A model generated the notes under the pieces. That model searched no databases and was not told the DNA's origin. It saw nothing but the letters and a program-made list of their open reading frames with translations. Of a stretch of 64,000 nt of DNA, positions 9,541 to 20,336 are shown piece after piece (the first letter of the stretch is position 1; every line of letters starts with the position of its first letter). This DNA is from Chlorops oryzae. Its lineage: Eukaryota; Arthropoda; Insecta; Diptera; Chloropidae. A program made the translations under genes and the position numbers. The stretch is from the NCBI GenBank assembly GCA_020466095.1, contig CM035806.1:114163080-114227079 (forward strand). Direction: 5' to 3'.

Positions 9541-10828
9541 TTAGGTGTAGTAAAAAGAAATCCATTATTTTTGCATTAAATTGAGGGCTTTATTTAAGAT
9601 AGTTAGAATGACCCGATTTAGGTCAAATATGCGCCGTTTTGTTCGATAACTTGTTGCCATTTTAAAGGTAATTTCATTATGCCTCTCTCATAGAAGCCCT
9701 CGTTCCTATTAGCAAAAAATTGAGACAGTCGAATTTCAGAAGCCTCTCTTGAAGCGAATGTTTCACCAGCAAAATTGTTCGCCATGGACAGGAACAGATG
9801 GTAATCACTTGGTGCCAGGTCCGGACTATAAGGTGGATGCAGAAGAACCTCCCAACCAAACTCCCGGAGCTTCTGGCGAGTCACTATTGATGTGTGTGGC
9901 CTGGCGTTGTCCTGATGGAACACAATTCCTCTCCTATTGGCCAAAGCTGGCCGCTTATGGGCGATTGCTTCCTTCAGACGGTCCAATTGTTGACAGTAGA
10001 GTTCCGAGTTAAGAGTTTTGCCGTATGGGAGCAGCTAATAGTAGATAATTCCCTGCCAATCCCACCAAACACACAGCAAAACCTTCCTGGCCGTCAATCC
10101 TGGCTTGGCCACCGTTTCCGCCGGTTCACCGTGTTTCGACCACGACCGTTTTCACTTGACGTTGTCGTAAGTGACCCACTTTTTATCACCAGTCACCAAC
10201 CGCTTCAGAAATGGGTCGATTTTGTTGCGGTTCAGCAGCGATTCGCAGATGGAAATTCGGTCTATGAGGTTTTTTTGCGTTAACTCGTGTGGCACCCATA
10301 CATCGAGCTTCTTTGTGTATCCAGCCTTATTCAAATGGTTCCAAACGGTTTTTTGTGCAATCTTTAGCTCTTTTGCAATCGAAACAGTGCTAACATGACG
10401 GTCGGAATCGATAATTTCCATGATTTTATCGACATTTTCGACAATTGGCCTTCCAGTGCGTGGTGCATCCTTGACATCGAAGTTACCGGAACGGAATCGA
10501 CGAAACCAAAATTGCACATGATTGGCTGTTACAGTATCAGGTCCATAAACGCTATTCACATTTTCAGCCGCCTGGCTTGCGTTTTCTCCCTTATCGAAGA
10601 AAAACTGTAAAATGTAGCGAATTTTCTCTTTGCTGATGTCCATCTTTGACAAGCTCTCAAACAAAACTGAATCAATCAATCAAAAAAGTGCCAAAAAAGC
10701 TTTTTTAGTAGGAACTGTCATCTTTCTAATGCCCCCTAGCGGAACACGATCGGACTTATACAACGCGAGATGCAGATAAATAACGCCATATATTGGAAAA
10801 ATAATGGATTTCTTTTTACTACACCTAA
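9541..10828 (-). mobile_element. full-length mariner transposon, inactivated
   Basis: 1288 bp, bounded by inverted repeats starting TTAGGTGTAGTAAAAAGAAA and flanked by the TA target duplication (9539-9540 and 10829-10830). Size, ends and TA target fit Tc1/mariner. It encodes the minus-strand transposase below, which has two nonsense codons, so the copy cannot move itself. Confidence 0.95.
9618..10643 (-). pseudogene. mariner transposase with two in-frame stops
   Basis: ATG at 10643 (MDISKEK); an upstream in-frame ATG at 10679 adds 12 residues. The frame runs without indel to the stop at 9618, 341 codons, the usual mariner length. The N-terminal helix-turn-helix region has FWFRRFRSGNFD and GRP; the C-terminal D,D34D domain has FHQDNARPH and SPDLAPSDYHLF. 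Two sense codons have become stops: TGA soon after the WVTYDN motif (near 10150) and TAG in the following block (near 10035). It resembles the cecropia/mellifera side of the mariner tree more than the Himar1-like copy at 23011; that placement is an impression, not a computed tree. Confidence 0.92.
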
Positions 10829-10830
10829 TA

Positions 10831-11078
10831 TCTTGAAAACGAAGAATTTCCAGAAATCAACCTTAGCACCAATTACAGTGCTAGTCAAGAGCTATAACTT
10901 CCGCCATTTGTCCAAATAAAAAAAAATTTTCGTATATTTCTTTTTCCACTGAGAATGCGTGCGAATGTCGCGTTCGACATCATGGAAATGCCCATATTCC
11001 AATAATTCAATATCTTTAACAATACTCATGAGTTCGTCATCATTTACAGCAATCTTATAGTGTCCCCAAGCATAAGTA
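10831..11078. other. short AT-rich spacer
   Basis: Nothing recognisable except a diverged GCGTGCGA/TTCGACAT block near 10957-10981 that resembles the GTAGCGTGCGACA motif further left. Confidence 0.4.
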
Positions 11079-11170
11079 TTTTTATACCCAGCTTAAGCGG
11101 GGTATATTAGTTTTGTGCAAATATTGTAACAGGGAGAATTAAGCTCCGGAGATATAGAAAAATATATATA
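11079..11170 (+). repeat. mini-me-like repeat, 5' fragment (copy 3)
   Basis: The first ~90 bp of the family in forward orientation: TTTTATACCCAGC, then the GTAACAGGGAGAATTAAGC block and a (TA) tract. It stops at the (TA) tract and is joined directly to the far end of an inverted copy (11171 on). Confidence 0.75.
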
Positions 11171-12870
11171 ACAAGTAAGAAAGCTAAAGTCGGTCAAGCC
11201 CGACTTTGAAATACCCCGCGTCCCGACATTATGAGCGCAATATGTTTTGCTTTTCTATTTGTAGGAGTGGCAGTGGGTGGGCCACACAAATTATTTTCCT
11301 ACACCTTATATTCGCCTTAATGAACCTATGTTGCGAATTTGAAGCTTCTACGCCTTTTACTTCGGAAGTTACGAAAAATCTTTATTTGTGGGCGTGGCAG
11401 TGGGCGGGCCACATAAAATATTTAACTACACCTTTCATTCGCCTTGGTCAACCTATGTTGCGAATTTGAAGCTTCTACGCCTTTTACTTCGCAAGTTACG
11501 AAAATTATACATTTGTGGGCGTGGCAGTGGGCGGGCTGCATACATTTTTGTTGCTACACCTTTCATTTGCCTTGGGCAACCTATGTTGTGATTTTGAAGC
11601 TTCTACGCCTTTTACCTCGGAAGTTACGAAAAATCTGCATTTGTGGGCGTGGCAGGGGGCGCGCCACATAAAATATTTTCCTACACCTTTCATTCGCCTG
11701 GGTCAACCTATGTTGCGAATTTGAAGCTTCTACGCCTTTTACTTCACAAGTTACGATAAACCCTTATTTGTGGGCGTGGCTCAAGGAGGGCGGCGTCCAT
11801 TTTTTTCCAGGATATGTCCCTTTTTGAAGTTTACCAAAACACAATATCAATGGAATGTGTTTAGTGGTTCGCAAGTTACAAGCATTTTACTGAAAACACA
11901 ATAAATTCATTTGTGGGCGTGGAAGTGGGCGGATGTCTCCCATTTTTACTTAGGATCATACTCGGACCCCGATATACATGTGTACCAAATTTCGACTTCA
12001 TTGGTTCGGGAGCGTCCATAAATGATGTCACGCATTTTTTGCGATTTTTAGACCCCCTCCCCCCCCTTTGTCACAAACCTGTTACATATGAGCTAACCCC
12101 CTCCCCCCCTGTGTCACGTCACAATTAATATGAAAAAACAGTATAGGCCAATTCACAATTAATGCTAATTTAAGGTTAAATATGCTAACATGTTTTTTAT
12201 ATGGAGTTTGACATCTCACGCCTACTTTAACACATTAAACCTTAAATTAGCTTGCACTTTGTGACACATATCACTAATTTATAAATATGATGCTATTTTT
12301 CATATAAAAAAATTAATGTAACAAAATCTTTATTTTATATTTTGTTTGTAGTAACAACGGTAACAACGTTTTCTTCCTTAGTAACAGTTTTATTTTTAAG
12401 AGCAAAAAAAATTTTTGTCACTTAAAATGGAACCTCTGCGGATGAATTTAATTTACATGAAAAACATTATGAATTTGTGCAAAAAACTAATTAATTAATT
12501 TATAAATGTAATACTATTTTCATACATTTTTAAAATAATAAATTAGTTTTTTGCACAAATTCATAATGTTTTTCATGTAAACTAAATTCATCCGAGGAGT
12601 CTCAAAATAGGTTTTAAAATTTTACAAATTTTACTATGAAAAGTGTGACATAACATGCTTGGGAACCCCCCCTCCACCCTATGTCACAAAACTGTCACAG
12701 ATGAGCTGACCCCCTCCCCCCCCACCAAACGTGACATCATTTATGGACGCTCCCTTCAGCCGTTTCGGAGGAGATCCGACCACGGACGGACGGACAGACG
12801 GACAGACGGTCAGACGGTCAGACGGACAGACGGACATGTCCAAATCGATTCAGTTTTTGATCCTGATCAT
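11171..12870 (-). repeat. mini-me-like repeat, copy 4 (reverse), carrying a MITE
   Basis: It starts with the ACAAGTAAGAAAGC end and runs through about six ~120-bp monomers, each with a GTGGGCGTGG motif, to the GGAC-rich (GTCY)n tract at about 12783-12836. It is split by the 747-bp MITE at 12008-12754. Removing the MITE and one TTC restores a sequence that matches the intact copy at 12870-13950, which dates the MITE after this repeat. Confidence 0.8.
12008..12754. mobile_element. 747-bp TIR MITE with 3-bp TTC target duplication
   Basis: Inverted ends GGGAGCGTCCATAAATGATG and the flanking TTC at 12005-12007 and 12755-12757. The uninterrupted site is present in a sister repeat, which confirms the duplication. 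Inside is a second inverted repeat (arms about 12441-12491 and 12540-12592). The subterminal regions contain C-runs and paired TGTCACA motifs. No coding capacity. GGG ends with a 3-bp duplication would be compatible with a PIF/Harbinger-like origin, but TTC is not that group's usual TWA target, so the superfamily stays open. Confidence 0.88.
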
Positions 12871-13950
12871 TTTTATACCCAGCGTAAGCGGGGTATATTA
12901 GTTTTGTGCGAATCTTGTAACAGGGAGAATTAAGCTCCGGAGATATAGACAAATATATAATATATAGAAATGATCAGGATCAAAAACTTAATCGATTTGG
13001 ACATGTCCGTCTGTCCGTCCGTCCGTCCGTCCGTCTGTCCGTCTGTCTGTCTGTCCGTCTGTCCGTCCGTCCGTGGTCGGATCTCCTCCGAAACGGCTGA
13101 ACCAATGAAGTCGAAATTTGGCACACATGTATATCGGTGTCCGAGTATGATCCTAAGTAAAAATGGGAGACATCTGCCCACTGCCACGCCCACAAATTAA
13201 TTTATTGTGTTTTCAATAAAATGCTTGTAACTTGCGAACCACTCAACACATTCCATTGATATTTGATGTGCTGGTAAACTACGAAAAGGGACATATCCTG
13301 GCAAAAAATGGACGCCGCCCTCCTCGAGCCACGCCCACAAATAAGCCCAAAAATAAGGGCTTATCTCAACTTGTGAAGTAAAAGGCGTAGAAGCTTCAAA
13401 TTCGCAGCATAGGTTGACCAAGGCAAATGAAAGGTGTAGGAACAAAAATTTATGTAGCCCGCCCACTGCCCACGCCCACAAATAGAGAATTTTCATAACT
13501 TCCGAAGTAAAAGGCGTAGAAGCTTCAAATTCTCAACATAGGTTCACCAAGGCGAATGAAAGGTATAGGAAAAATTTTTTTTTGCCCCGCCCACTGCCAC
13601 GCCCACAAATGAAGATTTTTCGTAACTTCCGAAGTAAAAGGCGTCGAAGCTTCAAATTCGCAACATAGGTTCACCAAGGCGAATGAAAGGTGTAAGAAAC
13701 AATTTTTTATGGCCCGCCCACTGCCACGCCCACAAATGAAGATTTTTCGTAACTTCCGAAGTAAAAGGCGTAGAAGCTTCAAATTCGCAACCTAGGTTCA
13801 CCAAGGCGAACGAAAGGTGTCGGGAAATAAGTTATGTTGCCCTCACACTGCCACGCCCACAAATAGAGAAGCAAAACATAGTGCGCTCATAATGTCGGGA
13901 CGCTGGGTATTTCAAAGTCGGGCTTGACCGACTTTAGCTTTCTTACTTGT
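12870..13950 (+). repeat. mini-me-like repeat, copy 5, the most complete
   Basis: It begins TTTTATACCCAGCGTAAGC and passes through a (TA) tract, the ATGATCAGGATCAAAAAC core and a (GTCY)n run at about 13007-13076. About six ~120-bp monomers follow, each with CTGCCACGCCCACAAAT, and it ends ...AGCTTTCTTACTTGT. No protein is encoded. It is placed head to head with copy 4 at 12870, so the two TATACCC-side ends meet and form a large imperfect inverted repeat. Confidence 0.82.
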
Positions 13951-14402
13951 TTTTATCCTTGCTAGTGTGAGGGACAATGAGGAGACGTACCTGTGATTGC
14001 TGGTCGTCGCTGAGTGGTCGCGGATTGCTGTTGGTTCTGCTGTTCCTTTGGTCGTGGTGTGGTTTAATTTGCCGGCGATTGCGCGACGCGAATAAAGATT
14101 TGACAACTGATTTTTTTAAACTTATAATGGCCTTCTTGGCCCACTTAAATTTAAAACATAAAAGTGAATTCACCGGCGATTAAATAAAAAAGGGGGATGC
14201 CTTCTTGGCGAAAAATTAGTTCAAATTTTTTTTTTGTTCTTTTTTCTTTTTGGTTTTTGTTAACTGAGTGCGCACGTCTTCTTTTGCGTCTTTTTGTTTA
14301 AAAAATTCTTTTTTTGGCGAGTAATTGGCGGAGCGGCGAAACGCGTCGGATCCAAACACTGATCGAAGACCCGCCTTGCGCTACGCAATAAAAATTTCCT
14401 GC
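13951..14402. other. unassigned, possibly retroelement leader or LTR sequence
   Basis: Several short frames on both strands, none convincing. The minus strand is Gln/Asn-rich and reaches a CAG/GTACGT donor-like site near 13993. Repeated ATGGCCTTCTTGGC/ATGCCTTCTTGGC and an A6G5 purine run occur near 14130-14200, which could be an LTR boundary. I cannot place it. Confidence 0.3.
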
Positions 14403-15215
14403 TTATCTTTTCCGGATCAGCAGGCAGTCGCGGACCTCCTGCAGCATCTCATGGACTAGAGCCCTGTCGGCTGCCGAGCGGGTATGCAGGTTCCCATCGC
14501 TTGGTGGAGGCATAGGCTGCCTGGCGGCGCGGATGGGCAAGGGGGCAAAATGAAGGGGGAGGGGAGGGTGTTGCGAAAATTTGTGAAGCGACGGTGAGCG
14601 GTGACGCTCTGATGATGATACGCGGAGCGTATCAGAAAGCGAAGGTGACGTCAGTGGCACCTCCGCTCCCCTGATGACAGCGGAGAGCCCTCCTCCTGGA
14701 CCAGCAGGCTTGGGAACATTGAAAACAAGTTGATGTTTCGTCAACGAAGAAACTTCAAGATGAGCGTTCAGGCCATAAAAGATCCAGGCAGCAAAGGCGT
14801 TCCCATGAACGAGGATTCCAGTTTCACACCTGAAAACTTCGATATAACTAAGCTGCTTTGAAGAACTCGCGGTCGGACCACTTGTGTGGAAGTCGACGGC
14901 GTCAAGTGTGGTGGCAAGCTCAGCTTGCGTCCCGGAAGCATTCTCTAGAAGAGGAAGTGCATGATTCATAAGCGGCTCTTGATTAATAGATTTTCGGCTG
15001 CGATACGTCGTTTGTTGATGAACTTCTTCGCCATAGAGATGCACCGTGCTAGCGGGTGGATAAAAGGGAAACTCTTCTGGTTCCCGGAATGATTTGAACA
15101 ACTCGTGAAGTAACTCATAAGTGTCTCCGGAGGAGACCGGTGCACAGTGCTTTGTCTCCATACAAAAGTGGGACAAAAATAGAAGGAGTAGTCCAAAGTT
15201 AATGAAATTTGGCAT
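14403..15215 (-). CDS. unrecognised 270-aa protein with signal-peptide-like N-terminus
   Basis: The ATG at 15215 is followed by a hydrophobic stretch (residues ~3-17, FINFGLLLLFLSHF), like a secretion signal with possible cleavage after the Ala of KHCA. The mature part has few Cys. The C-terminal half is Pro/Ser-rich (PSLSDTLRVSSSE, SQHPPLPLHFAPLPI) and ends with a charged helix-like EMLQEVRDCLLIRKR. I do not recognise it. Its GC content and codon choice differ from the AT-rich surroundings. It is followed on the left by possible retroelement sequence and preceded on the right by a Pao gag relic on the same strand, so it could be an env-like or captured ORF of that element, or an exon of a host gene. 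No transmembrane anchor is evident near the C-terminus, which argues against a classical env. Confidence 0.4.
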   Translation of the reverse strand: MPNFINFGLLLLFLSHFCMETKHCAPVSSGDTYELLHELFKSFREPEEFPFYPPASTVHLYGEEVHQQTTYRSRKSINQEPLMNHALPLLENASGTQAELATTLDAVDFHTSGPTASSSKQLSYIEVFRCETGILVHGNAFAAWIFYGLNAHLEVSSLTKHQLVFNVPKPAGPGGGLSAVIRGAEVPLTSPSLSDTLRVSSSERHRSPSLHKFSQHPPLPLHFAPLPIRAARQPMPPPSDGNLHTRSAADRALVHEMLQEVRDCLLIRKR

Positions 15216-15607
15216 TTTAGTTAATTTGAGGTCGCTGATTCCGAATCTGAAATCAAATTTAATGTCAATGTCATAATTTTGTCAAAAATCGCGTTTAAAT
15301 TGTGAAATTTCACCTTTTTAAAATGATTGTAAAAATATAAAAAATTCAATAAAACTCCAAACCAAAATTTTTTAATTATTATCTGTACTTTTGTCTTTTC
15401 AAAACTGTTTTCTTTATTTCAAAATTTTGTATACTTGTTAGTTAAAAAAATTTTTTGTTAGAGCATGTTTGCCCCTAAAAGATGCCATATTTCTTTGCCA
15501 TTGTGATGATTTTTGCTAAATAAATGTTATTCCTTGTATGCTATTGAAAGCATTCAAGGACATTTCAAAAAATTTAATTCAACTGGGTTCGAGATAATTT
15601 TCAAGTA
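15216..15607. other. AT-rich, no gene seen
   Basis: Non-coding stretch upstream of the 270-aa ORF and just outside the tandem duplication. No motif found. Confidence 0.4.
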
Positions 15608-15838
15608 AAGAATCTTCCTCGTTAAAATACACTAGCTTTGTCTCGTTGACCTGCACCAATCCACAAATTAAACAATTCTTCATTTGCTATAACAACTGAC
15701 ATTTTAAATTTTTTATTGATAATGAAAATTTAATTTAAAAGTTTGCAAAACCACTTGTTCTGATTGCAGTCAACAAAACATAAACATTAAAAATATAAGA
15801 AAAGAAACAAAATTTTCTATACGTATATGAAACCATTA

Positions 15839-16075
15839 GGGTGGTTCTAAAAACAAAATATATTTTATTTCGGAATACAATACAAATAAGAAAAAGTTGG
15901 GAAAATTTTTTTCTTCTAAATTTTGTATTTCTTATCTAGGCCAATGGCAACATTTGCGCGCTATTGTATTCCGAAATGAAATATTTTTTATTCGTATGTT
16001 CCTTAATATCGAGCTAAAGGTCAGTTGCATTTTCATTTTCTAATGAGAAAATATTTTTTGTTTTTCGAACCACCC
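15839..16075. mobile_element. 237-bp MITE with GGGTGGTTC ends and TA target
   Basis: Inverted ends GGGTGGTTCTAAAAACAAAATAT, flanked by TA (15837-15838 and 16076-16077), with inner inverted blocks around GGAATACAATA. Non-coding. The TA target suits Tc1/mariner-type mobilisation. A second copy at 19241-19477 results from the tandem duplication. Confidence 0.85.
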
Positions 16076-16935
16076 TAGCAACCACAACAGGTATGAAATA
16101 TATCGGTTGCACTTGAACAAATATAAAATACAGTTTATGAGAATATGTTTAAAAAGGAATGCTAAAAAGTAGGGCAACCAACATTATGTTTCTTATTTTC
16201 CACAAAGAAGTCTTATTTTATGTTAAAAATTTAGTTTTTTTGCGATTTCATTGCAAACTCAAACAAAACTTTATAATCTTATGAAAACTATGAATTAATA
16301 TCGGTTAATCGCATCTTTCCATAGCCTAGTAAGTAGAGGTCTTGGATATATATAAAAATTAAACTATGAGTTCTAACAGAGTTCAAAACCATTAAAGTAC
16401 TCATACTTTTACTTCAGGTTCATTCAGCACTAAAAATATGATTTAGACCAGTGTTTGAAACCGCGTATTTCAAAAAATGGGACGAACTAGGATGTGATTT
16501 ATACATTTTCTGAAAGCTATTGAATGGTTCTAAAAAATATAAAAAAATTAAAAAGGTGTTTTTTCGGTGATTTTTTTTAAATTACTTCCAAATATTGATA
16601 ATTTCTTTAATTTTATGTGAATTTGTGCAATATTTGTAGCTCTCGAAAAAAATCAACGTTCATTTGTCGATAAATTTTAGAATATCACATTTTTTTATTT
16701 TAATTAGCTTAAAAATACAAAAATTAAAACGATTCAATAGACTAAAAATCGAAATTTTTAGAAAAGTTTTACATAAATGCTCAAAATCAATAATTTTTTT
16801 TATATAAAATCCGATAAAAAGCCCTAACTTTGAACTGATGTAACACCTACAAATATAATTTATTCGTTAAAATATTTTGGCCTTTTTCTAGTGGAAGTTT
16901 TTCCTTTACAACGATACCAAATTTGCCTGGAACCG
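16076..16935. other. AT-rich, no gene seen (also 19478-20336)
   Basis: Non-coding, AT-rich DNA between the MITE and the Pao relic, present twice because of the duplication. No ORF or repeat boundary identified. Confidence 0.4.
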
Positions 16936-17874
16936 CTACCATAAATTTTTTGATTTATTTCCACTAGACAAAGCACTGTGCGGCGTCGTAAACGCTTCGA
17001 TGGTTTTGCTGACGATGGGCCCACTCAAAAGCCATCCGATTAGAGAATATGGTGCAAGAAAACTGCCTCCGATATTTATTTCGACTCCAAAAGATAACGA
17101 TGTAGGCAGAACATAGGAGCCGATGGTCGTGTGAATTCGGTCAGGATTCATAAAATGCGTATCGGCGAGCTCAACCGATGAAATTTTGGTAGAATCCCGA
17201 TTGGAGTCCTTTTTGGCTGGAAGCCGGTTGGTCAGGTTTGGAAGTAAAACGGCGTCGATCTCATGCTTGCACGCGGAGCGTGGCGAGGCGCGAGTGAGCG
17301 TGCACTTCCTTTTCGCTACTGGAGTGCATATTTTTTGCGATGTTGGTAAATTTAACTGCTGCTGCAATTGCTCAGTAATAAATGTCCTTTGCGAGTCCTG
17401 ATCCAAGAGTGAGATATGTGCGATGGCCGTGGGCAAAAGCACCTGATTTTGCCTGTCAAAGACGTGTGCGTGTGCCGGTGACGTGGGGGGGATGCTCACG
17501 GAATTCGAAGTCTTGGGTTGCACAAAAATATGCGCCGGTTGGCTCGTCGACGACGGTCCCATCTCCGGGGGAGATGTCAATGGGGGTGAAGAAACTTGGC
17601 CATCCGGTGTTGCAGTAGCATTTGGCAAATGCAGCAAGGTATGATGTCGTTTTTGGCACTTCACGAAGCGAAAGTTACTATTGCACTTTGCCTTTAAATG
17701 ACCGGCCGAGAGACAGTTTATACATCGATTATGCTGCGAAACAGCTTGAACACGTTCGTCGACCGACATCTGAAGAAATTGATCACATTGACGCAGAGGA
17801 TGGTTGCCGCTACATAAAATACACTGTTCCGCACTTCGATCTAGAGTAAGCGACTCGTGTTTTGAAGAATCCAT
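16936..17874 (-). pseudogene. Pao/BEL-type gag zinc-knuckle and protease relic, copy A
   Basis: 312 codons open on the minus strand. Near the N-terminus are two Cys/His knuckle blocks, CILCSGNHPLRQC and CINCLSAGHLKAKC, typical of BEL/Pao Gag. The middle is Pro/Ser-rich, and then comes the aspartic-protease region with LLDQDSQRTFITEQ and later SFLAPYSLIGWLLSGP, matching the end of the BEL/Pao protease domain. The active site normally reads D-S/Q-G; here the Gly is Asp (LDQDSQ), and residues just upstream are missing, so the protease is dead. RT, RNase H and integrase are absent: the frame stops after the protease and the DNA becomes non-coding. Upstream (17900-18485, minus) lies weakly coding sequence that may be the rest of Gag. 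Confidence 0.82.
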
Positions 17875-17899
17875 TGGGTTGAAGGCTGGAGTTGGAGCT

Positions 17900-18485
17900 T
17901 TAAATTGTTTGACTTTGGAACGGCGCTCAAGAGCTTAACAGCGGCGTCTGATGACAGCATTAGTTTCTTCTCAGGACAGAGGCTCTTGATGTAAAGAACA
18001 TGATTGCGTTGCGGAAGCATATCTTTTTGCCCAATGCATATTGCTGAGTTGTGCTCTGGCTAAAACTTGGAGTTGTTGACATTCGTTCAAAGCGATGCGA
18101 GCACGTGCGACGACTCCAACACTCCACTCACCTCTTTCACAAGCTACACTGAAAGCATTGTTGACGCGTTGCCAAGCGGTCTTGATGTCCTCCGCAACGA
18201 TCTCCAGCAGCGACTCCGACGAAGTCCCTGGATCACAGCCAGCCGCATAAAGACACAAACCCTTGAGATTATAGCTGGAAGTTGAAATTCCAATTGAACG
18301 CCATGATGGTCGCAGAAAATTATATGCGTCTTATTCTCGTGGAATTGTATTGCGTCGACCACTGCCGATCGCAGCGCACTGGAAAATCAAGAATTCACCT
18401 TTCGCAATGGATGAAATTTGATCGACTTCGTAAGAGTCGAGGCAAATTTTCAGTCAATGCCTGTCGTAGCGCACTGCAAAGATAG
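17900..18485 (-). pseudogene. possible remainder of the Pao gag, unassigned (copy A)
   Basis: A 95-codon minus frame (17971-18258) with a helix-rich look (SLLEIVAEDIKTAWQRV) sits directly upstream of the zinc-knuckle frame and in the same direction. Gag N-terminal regions are poorly conserved, so position is the main argument. Duplicated at 21300-21886. Confidence 0.4.
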
Positions 18486-18524
18486 ACCTTTGCCTTCGCA
18501 ACACACCGCAAGCCTCCTGCAACC

Positions 18525-19007
18525 CCAAATTCAATTAAAGAACTAAAACAACTAGAAACGTTTAAACACATAAAAAGAACTAAAAGGATTAGACATAACC
18601 AAAAAATTCAACAACAAAAATGACACACCTTTAAGGAATTGGGCTTCCAGGAAAATCCGAGCTGGTTTGTCAACACAACAAACATAGAGTTCCCATGGGA
18701 AATATGTTGGATGTTGTCTTTGGGGGAAAAATTTGCACTACCGGTCCACAGAAAGCACTTCAATCATATTAAAATTATAGCAGACGTAGAGCAATAGATC
18801 CAAAACATTAAGGATGAAAATGAGAAAAACCTAGCGAGGAGTCAAATAACATATAGAATAGCTTCATACAAACGAAATTTGACAAAAACAAAACGGGATA
18901 AGTTCATTTTAGCTGTTCACGAAGACACTCAAAGCTTTATAAAACAACATAAATCAGACATTGTAATTACCACTTCAGCCAAAGGCAACAAAAAAGTTAT
19001 TTTAATA
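18525..19007 (+). pseudogene. Penelope-like element N-terminal coding fragment, copy A
   Basis: One plus frame reads LGFQENPSWFV, then FALPVHRKHF and TKRDKFILAVHEDTQSFI, and ends SDIVITTSAKGNKKVI, the conserved region just before the RT in Penelope-like proteins. It has an in-frame TAG near 18798. It is cut at 19007 by the tandem-duplication joint, so the RT is missing here; the second copy at 21926 continues into it. Confidence 0.75.
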
Positions 19008-19240
19008 ATAAGAATCTTCCTCGTTAAAATACACTAGCTTTGTCTCGTTGACCTGCACCAATCCACAAATTAAACAATTCTTCATTTGCTATAACAACTG
19101 ACATTTTAAATTTTTTATTGATAATGAAAATTTAATTTAAAAGTTTGCAAAACCACTTGTTCTGATTGCAGTCAACAAAACATAAACATTAAAAATATAA
19201 GAAAAGAAACAAAATTTTCTATACGTATATGAAACCATTA

Positions 19241-19477
19241 GGGTGGTTCTAAAAACAAAATATATTTTATTTCGGAATACAATACAAATAAGAAAAAGTT
19301 GGGAAAATTTTTTTCTTCTAAATTTTGTATTTCTTATCTAGGCCAATGGCAACATTTGCGCGCTATTGTATTCCGAAATGAAATATTTTTTATTCGTATG
19401 TTCCTTAATATCGAGCTAAAGGTCAGTTGCATTTTCATTTTCTAATGAGAAAATATTTTTTGTTTTTCGAACCACCC
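19241..19477. mobile_element. 237-bp MITE, duplicated copy
   Basis: Identical in structure to 15839-16075 and present because of the tandem duplication, not a separate insertion. Confidence 0.85.
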
Positions 19478-20336
19478 TAGCAACCACAACAGGTATGAAA
19501 TATATCGGTTGCACTTGAACAAATATAAAATACAGTTTATGAGAATATGTTTAAAAAGGAATGCTAAAAAGTAGGGCAACCAACATTATGTTTCTTATTT
19601 TCCACAAAGAAGTCTTATTTTATGTTAAAAATTTAGTTTTTTTGCGATTTCATTGCAAACTCAAACAAAACTTTATAATCTTATGAAAACTATGAATTAA
19701 TATCGGTTAATCGCATCTTTCCATAGCCTAGTAAGTAGAGGTCTTGGATATATATAAAAATTAAACTATGAGTTCTAACAGAGTTCAAAACCATTAAAGT
19801 ACTCATACTTTTACTTCAGGTTCATTCAGCACTAAAAATATGATTTAGACCAGTGTTTGAAACCGCGTATTTCAAAAAATGGGACGAACTAGGATGTGAT
19901 TTATACATTTTCTGAAAGCTATTGAATGGTTCTAAAAAATATAAAAAAATTAAAAAGGTGTTTTTCGGTGATTTTTTTTAAATTACTTCCAAATATTGAT
20001 AATTTCTTTAATTTTATGTGAATTTGTGCAATATTTGTAGCTCTCGAAAAAAATCAACGTTCATTTGTCGATAAATTTTAGAATATCACATTTTTTTATT
20101 TTAATTAGCTTAAAAATACAAAAATTAAAACGATTCAATAGACTAAAAATCGAAATTTTTAGAAAAGTTTTACATAAATGCTCAAAATCAATAATTTTTT
20201 TTATATAAAATCCGATAAAAAGCCCTAACTTTGAACTGATGTAACACCTACAAATATAATTTATTCGTTAAAATATTTTGGCCTTTTTCTAGTGGAAGTT
20301 TTTCCTTTACAACGATACCAAATTTGCCTGGAACCG

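Larger units (their letters stand above)
15608..19007. repeat. 3.4 kb direct tandem duplication, copy A
   Basis: The segment recurs at 19010-22408 with an offset of 3402 then 3401 bp. The only differences I noticed are one T in a homopolymer near 16560 and an A/C substitution near 18582. It holds a 237-bp MITE, a minus-strand Pao gag/protease relic, an unassigned middle part, and the first part of a Penelope-like element. The joint at 19007-19010 cuts the Penelope frame and returns to the start of the unit. Near identity means it is very recent or an assembly artefact. Confidence 0.9.

Noticed and set aside
10029..10283. Plus-strand ORFs over the mariner (9749-10283, 10395-10610)
   Set aside because: Antisense shadows of the minus-strand transposase.
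12870..13950. Regular spaced repeats suggestive of a CRISPR array
   Set aside because: Monomers are ~120 bp, degenerate throughout, with no unique spacers and no cas genes, in a eukaryotic transposon setting.
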